Below are positions 61,262 to 64,000 of a stretch of 64,000 nt of DNA, piece by piece. How positions within the stretch are numbered: position 1 is the stretch's first letter; every line of letters begins with the position of its first letter. A program made the position numbers and the translations under genes. Where the stretch lies: NCBI GenBank assembly GCA_016887505.1, contig CP069393.1, forward strand, positions 372,001 to 436,000, given 5' to 3'. The stretch is from Clostridia bacterium (GTDB lineage Bacteria > Bacillota > TC1 > UBA5767). Under the pieces are notes generated by a model. That model made no database searches. It was not told the origin of the DNA and saw only the letters and a program-made list of their open reading frames with translations.

Positions 61262-61891
61262 ATGTCAAAGGTTACTGCTGAAGAAAAACAAGAAACAAAT
61301 ATTAGGATACAAAAGGCTGCACGAGAGATATTTTTAGAAAAAGGCATTAAAGGAGCTTCAATAAGGGATATAGCGAAGAAAGCAGGTGTTGGCGCTAGCA
61401 CCTTGTATGGTTACTATTCGTCAAAAGAACTTCTCTTCATAAATACGATTCTTCCATCGATTGAATCTAGGAATGATTTGCATGTCCACTTGGATGGTTT
61501 AGATGTTAGTAATATGGGTATTGAAGAGGTAGCGGAAGTTTTAACAGATGCAGTGTTTGCACTACCTACTTCCCTGATTGATATGGATCAAAGCATTATA
61601 AAGGAATTCCATTCTGTCCTCTTTTCCATATCTGCATCTGATGAAATCAAGAAGACGATGGAAAACTTTTTAGAAAATAACATGAAAGAAATTATTTCAA
61701 ATTTTATAAAACGACTACTGGAAGAAAATATTATGAAAGTAAGTATTGAAGCAGATGAATTCGCAATGTATGTATTGAATACAATGAGAATAGTATTCCT
61801 TGAATATATAATTATGGGAGATATGACGAAGAATGCTTGCAAGGAAAAATTAAGGAAGACAATTCGAATGTCACTGATTGGGAAAATTTAA
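61262..61891 (+). CDS. TetR family regulator
   Basis: 209 residues. N-terminal HTH (GASIRDIAKKAGVGASTLYG, then YYSSKELLF) and a helical ligand domain. It is followed by an efflux adaptor and RND pump, and matching palindromes lie before both transcription units. It most likely represses itself and the pump until an exported compound binds. GGAGG lies just before the ATG, partly next to the operator. Confidence 0.9.
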   Translation: MSKVTAEEKQETNIRIQKAAREIFLEKGIKGASIRDIAKKAGVGASTLYGYYSSKELLFINTILPSIESRNDLHVHLDGLDVSNMGIEEVAEVLTDAVFALPTSLIDMDQSIIKEFHSVLFSISASDEIKKTMENFLENNMKEIISNFIKRLLEENIMKVSIEADEFAMYVLNTMRIVFLEYIIMGDMTKNACKEKLRKTIRMSLIGKI

Positions 61892-61914
61892 GAGGGGGTT
61901 GAACCCCTCTTAAA
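61887..61914. other. Hairpin overlapping the TetR stop
   Basis: TTTAAGAGGGG (61887-61897) pairs exactly with CCCCTCTTAAA (61904-61914). There is no downstream T-run, so it is a weak or incomplete terminator between the regulator and the pump genes. Confidence 0.5.
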
Positions 61915-61926
61915 AAATCATTTAAT

Positions 61927-61940
61927 ACGAACAAATTCGC
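61927..61940. promoter_or_regulatory. TetR operator 2
   Basis: ACGAAC-AA-ATTCGC, matching operator 1 in 10 of 14 positions with the same half-site layout, about 36 bases before the adaptor start. Confidence 0.6.
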
Positions 61941-61975
61941 AAAAAAAGTAGATGGGAAAAGAAAGGCAAAAGAGT

Positions 61976-63073
61976 ATGAAAAAATGGATCATTATTGGAA
62001 CAATACTCCTTTTAGGTACAGGCATTATTGGTTGTTCTAGACAAACTGCTAATTTAGAGGAACAGCCTAGCTACAAAACAGTTGGCGTAGTTGAAATAAA
62101 AAATAGATTGGAAGATGATACCTTATCGTACACAGGTATTGTGAAGCCGAGTGTTGAAAAGAAATTGAGCTTCAAAATGGGTGGATACCTCGAACAAATC
62201 TATGTCCAGGAAGGGGACTATGTTGAGGCTGGTACAAAATTAGGTAGGATTGATACAAAGGATAATAGTCTACAAAGTGAGAGTCTTGAAAGCCAATCAC
62301 AGATAGCCCAAAAGGAAGCTTTGAAGGCCAGTGAAGCCCTTTCCTACTCGAAAACGCAATATGATAGCTATACCGCATTGTTTGAGGAAGGAGCTGTTTC
62401 CAAAGTTGCTTTGGATGCAAAAGAATTAGCCTATGAACAAGCAAAGTTAAACTATGAAATTGCGCTAGAAAATCGCAGCCGCATGACCTCAGAAGAAACA
62501 AGACTTTATGAAAACATTGCAGATGGGACAATTTATGCAGATCAAGATGGTGTCATAAATAGTATTTTATACGAAGTATCTGAATTCATTGCACCAGGAC
62601 AGCCAGTATTTTTGGTAGGCTCTAAAGAACAAAAGATCGTCATTCATGTAACAAGAGAAGATAAAAAGTTATTGGAAATAGGCCAAAAAGTCTATTACAC
62701 GATGGATACAGTAGAAAAAGAAGGAAGGATTATCTTTGTCGATGAGGTGCCTGATGCCCAGACATCAACCTACAAGGTTGAAATTGAGATTGAGGAGAAA
62801 GAATTAATGAGTGGCGCCATTGTACGTGTTGAAGTAGTAGCTGGAAGTACAGAAGGAATTTGGATTCCAATCCAGTGTATTCAGTCCACTACCATTGATT
62901 TTGTCTATGTTATACAAGACGGTAAATCATTAAAGCGGTCAATAAATGTATTAGAAATAAAAGGTGATGAAGCATGGGTGGAAGGATTGGAAGAAAATGA
63001 TAAGCTTGTTGTTTCAGGCATGAAGTCACTCGTTGAAGGTATGTTGGTAAAAACACAGGAATTTGAGGGTTAA
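61976..63073 (+). CDS. RND efflux periplasmic adaptor (HlyD/AcrA family) lipoprotein
   Basis: 365 residues. Signal peptide with lipobox IIGC (Cys20), then barrel-sandwich halves (KLSFKMGGYLEQIYVQEGDY and AEDGTIYADQDGV-like region around residue 180), an alpha hairpin (about 90-165) and beta-barrel and membrane-proximal domains. In a Gram-positive cell it would work outside the membrane with the pump. ATG 61976 opens the signal peptide; ATG 61952 upstream lacks a ribosome site. Confidence 0.9.
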   Translation: MKKWIIIGTILLLGTGIIGCSRQTANLEEQPSYKTVGVVEIKNRLEDDTLSYTGIVKPSVEKKLSFKMGGYLEQIYVQEGDYVEAGTKLGRIDTKDNSLQSESLESQSQIAQKEALKASEALSYSKTQYDSYTALFEEGAVSKVALDAKELAYEQAKLNYEIALENRSRMTSEETRLYENIADGTIYADQDGVINSILYEVSEFIAPGQPVFLVGSKEQKIVIHVTREDKKLLEIGQKVYYTMDTVEKEGRIIFVDEVPDAQTSTYKVEIEIEEKELMSGAIVRVEVVAGSTEGIWIPIQCIQSTTIDFVYVIQDGKSLKRSINVLEIKGDEAWVEGLEENDKLVVSGMKSLVEGMLVKTQEFEG

Positions 63074-63075
63074 TC

Positions 63076-64000
63076 ATGGACAAAGGAATCACGGCCAGGT
63101 CTTTAAAACACAAAAAACTAACCATATTTTTAATTTTTGTAACAATGATTGCTGGTATGTATTCGTATATTTTTCTTCCACGTCAGGAAAGCCCAGATTT
63201 AAATGCGCCAGGCGCTATTGTATTTGTTGCTTTTCCTGGTGGCTCTCCCGAGGAAATCGAGGATTATGTTGTAGGTACGATAGAAGATGGACTTACTGAA
63301 ATTACAGGTTTTGATTATGCTCAAACATATATTAAGTCCAATATGGCTTCTATTATGGTTATGCTTAAAGATGGCGTTGATATAGAAAGCTCGTGGCGTG
63401 AATTGGATGATCTTATTGAAGAACTCAAACCCAATATGCCTTCTGGTGTCACGGAGATAATAACCAATACCGAAATTATGGAAACACCAGGAATGATTTT
63501 CGGCTTGACCGGAGAAAACTATACTTACGAGGAGCTTGCAGATTACGCAGAACTTTTTAAAAAAAGGTTAGCAAAAATTGATGGGGTGACAAGGTTTGAT
63601 ATATATGGAGACCTTGAACAGGAAATTGAAATAAATATTGACCATGCTATATTAGAACAACTTACGATTTCAATGAATGAAATCGTAAATAAGATTAAAG
63701 CAGAAAACGTAACAATGCCAACGGGAAGCATCGACAATGGTGGAAGTAAAATTGAAGTAAGCTTGGATGTGAGGCTTCAAAGTATCGAGGATATACGCAA
63801 TATTGTTGTTATGACTTTTCCGGATGGACGAAATATTCGACTTGCAGATGTCGCGGATGTGCAGTTTAAGACAAATCCTGACAATCCTAGGTTGGGCATA
63901 AATGGAAAGAAAGCCGTTTATTTGGCGGGGTATTTTGAGGATGATTTAAATATTGTCATGGTTGGGGAAAATATTGAGAAGCAAATAGAAGAGCTAGCTA
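63076..64000 (+). CDS. RND family efflux permease, 3' partial
   Basis: The frame is open from ATG 63076 to the window end (308 residues). The first membrane helix (KLTIFLIFVTMIAGMYSYIF) is followed by FLPRQESPDLNAPGAIV and FPGGSPEEIEDYVVGTIEDG, the signature of HAE1/AcrB-type pumps, then porter-domain sequence including RLGINGKKAVYLAGYF. Two bases after the adaptor stop. Most of the protein is beyond the window. Confidence 0.92.
   Translation, partial: MDKGITARSLKHKKLTIFLIFVTMIAGMYSYIFLPRQESPDLNAPGAIVFVAFPGGSPEEIEDYVVGTIEDGLTEITGFDYAQTYIKSNMASIMVMLKDGVDIESSWRELDDLIEELKPNMPSGVTEIITNTEIMETPGMIFGLTGENYTYEELADYAELFKKRLAKIDGVTRFDIYGDLEQEIEINIDHAILEQLTISMNEIVNKIKAENVTMPTGSIDNGGSKIEVSLDVRLQSIEDIRNIVVMTFPDGRNIRLADVADVQFKTNPDNPRLGINGKKAVYLAGYFEDDLNIVMVGENIEKQIEELA

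Overview
The window looks like a chromosomal segment of an anaerobic Gram-positive Clostridia-type bacterium (Firmicutes) carrying one apparently complete siphovirus prophage. Pointers are the moderate-to-low GC, AGGAGG-type ribosome binding sites, lipoproteins with N-terminal lipoboxes, an SH3b/AMIN/Amidase_3 wall hydrolase, SLH-type wall binding in the endolysin, and anaerobe-typical enzymes (archaeal-type phosphoglycerate mutase, cupin-type glucose-6-phosphate isomerase, PaaK with an ACT-domain partner). I cannot name a genus from the sequence alone.

Left host region (1-26360). A 5'-truncated nucleoside kinase is followed by endonuclease IV and endonuclease III (a base-excision repair pair). 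Next come a CPBP membrane protease, a eukaryote-type NADP isocitrate dehydrogenase, a lipoprotein overlapping an archaeal-type phosphoglycerate mutase, and a tight run of genes from a surface Ig-like protein through a FecCD-type ABC importer, a TiaS-like protein, a 64-residue Cys protein, an M18 aminopeptidase, a TraB-family protein, a cation diffusion facilitator and an ABC-F ATPase. Then follow a reverse-strand pair (cupin PGI and a YkgJ-like Cys cluster protein), a polar amino acid ABC importer, phenylacetate-CoA ligase with an ACT protein and a HisC-like aminotransferase, and a 784-residue N-acetylmuramoyl-L-alanine amidase.

Prophage (about 26361-57880). It is inserted between the amidase terminator and murI. 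Layout: integrase, ImmA-like peptidase and CI-like repressor leftward; a divergent promoter region with four 15-bp operator-like sites about 30 bp apart; Cro-like and excisionase-like genes; about 27 early genes (replisome organizer, RusA resolvase, two HNH nucleases, two OB-fold SSB-like proteins, a tandem pair of Myb-like HTH proteins, MazG-like and DUF4406-like proteins, an ArpU-like late regulator); then packaging, HK97-type head genes, siphovirus tail, baseplate and fibre genes, and lysis genes (two holins, an M23 plus SLH endolysin). The right end carries cargo genes: a Panacea-domain antitoxin with a short downstream partner, a HEPN-like protein, an orphan 3' fragment of tRNA-Leu, and a lipoprotein.

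Right host region (57880-64000). murI, rph, a Crp/Fnr regulator and rdgB form one operon, followed by tRNA-Gly(TCC) and tRNA-Arg(TCT). A TetR regulator follows, with matching palindromes in front of itself and in front of an RND efflux adaptor and pump; the pump gene runs off the window.

The most striking observations are: (i) a textbook -1 ribosomal frameshift signal at the very end of the major capsid gene that would append an Ig-like domain to some capsid subunits; (ii) a repeated GTCCCTCAGG-type element clustered around two tandem Myb-like HTH genes; (iii) the Panacea operon with an uncharacterised partner; (iv) the ordered operator array of the lysogeny switch.
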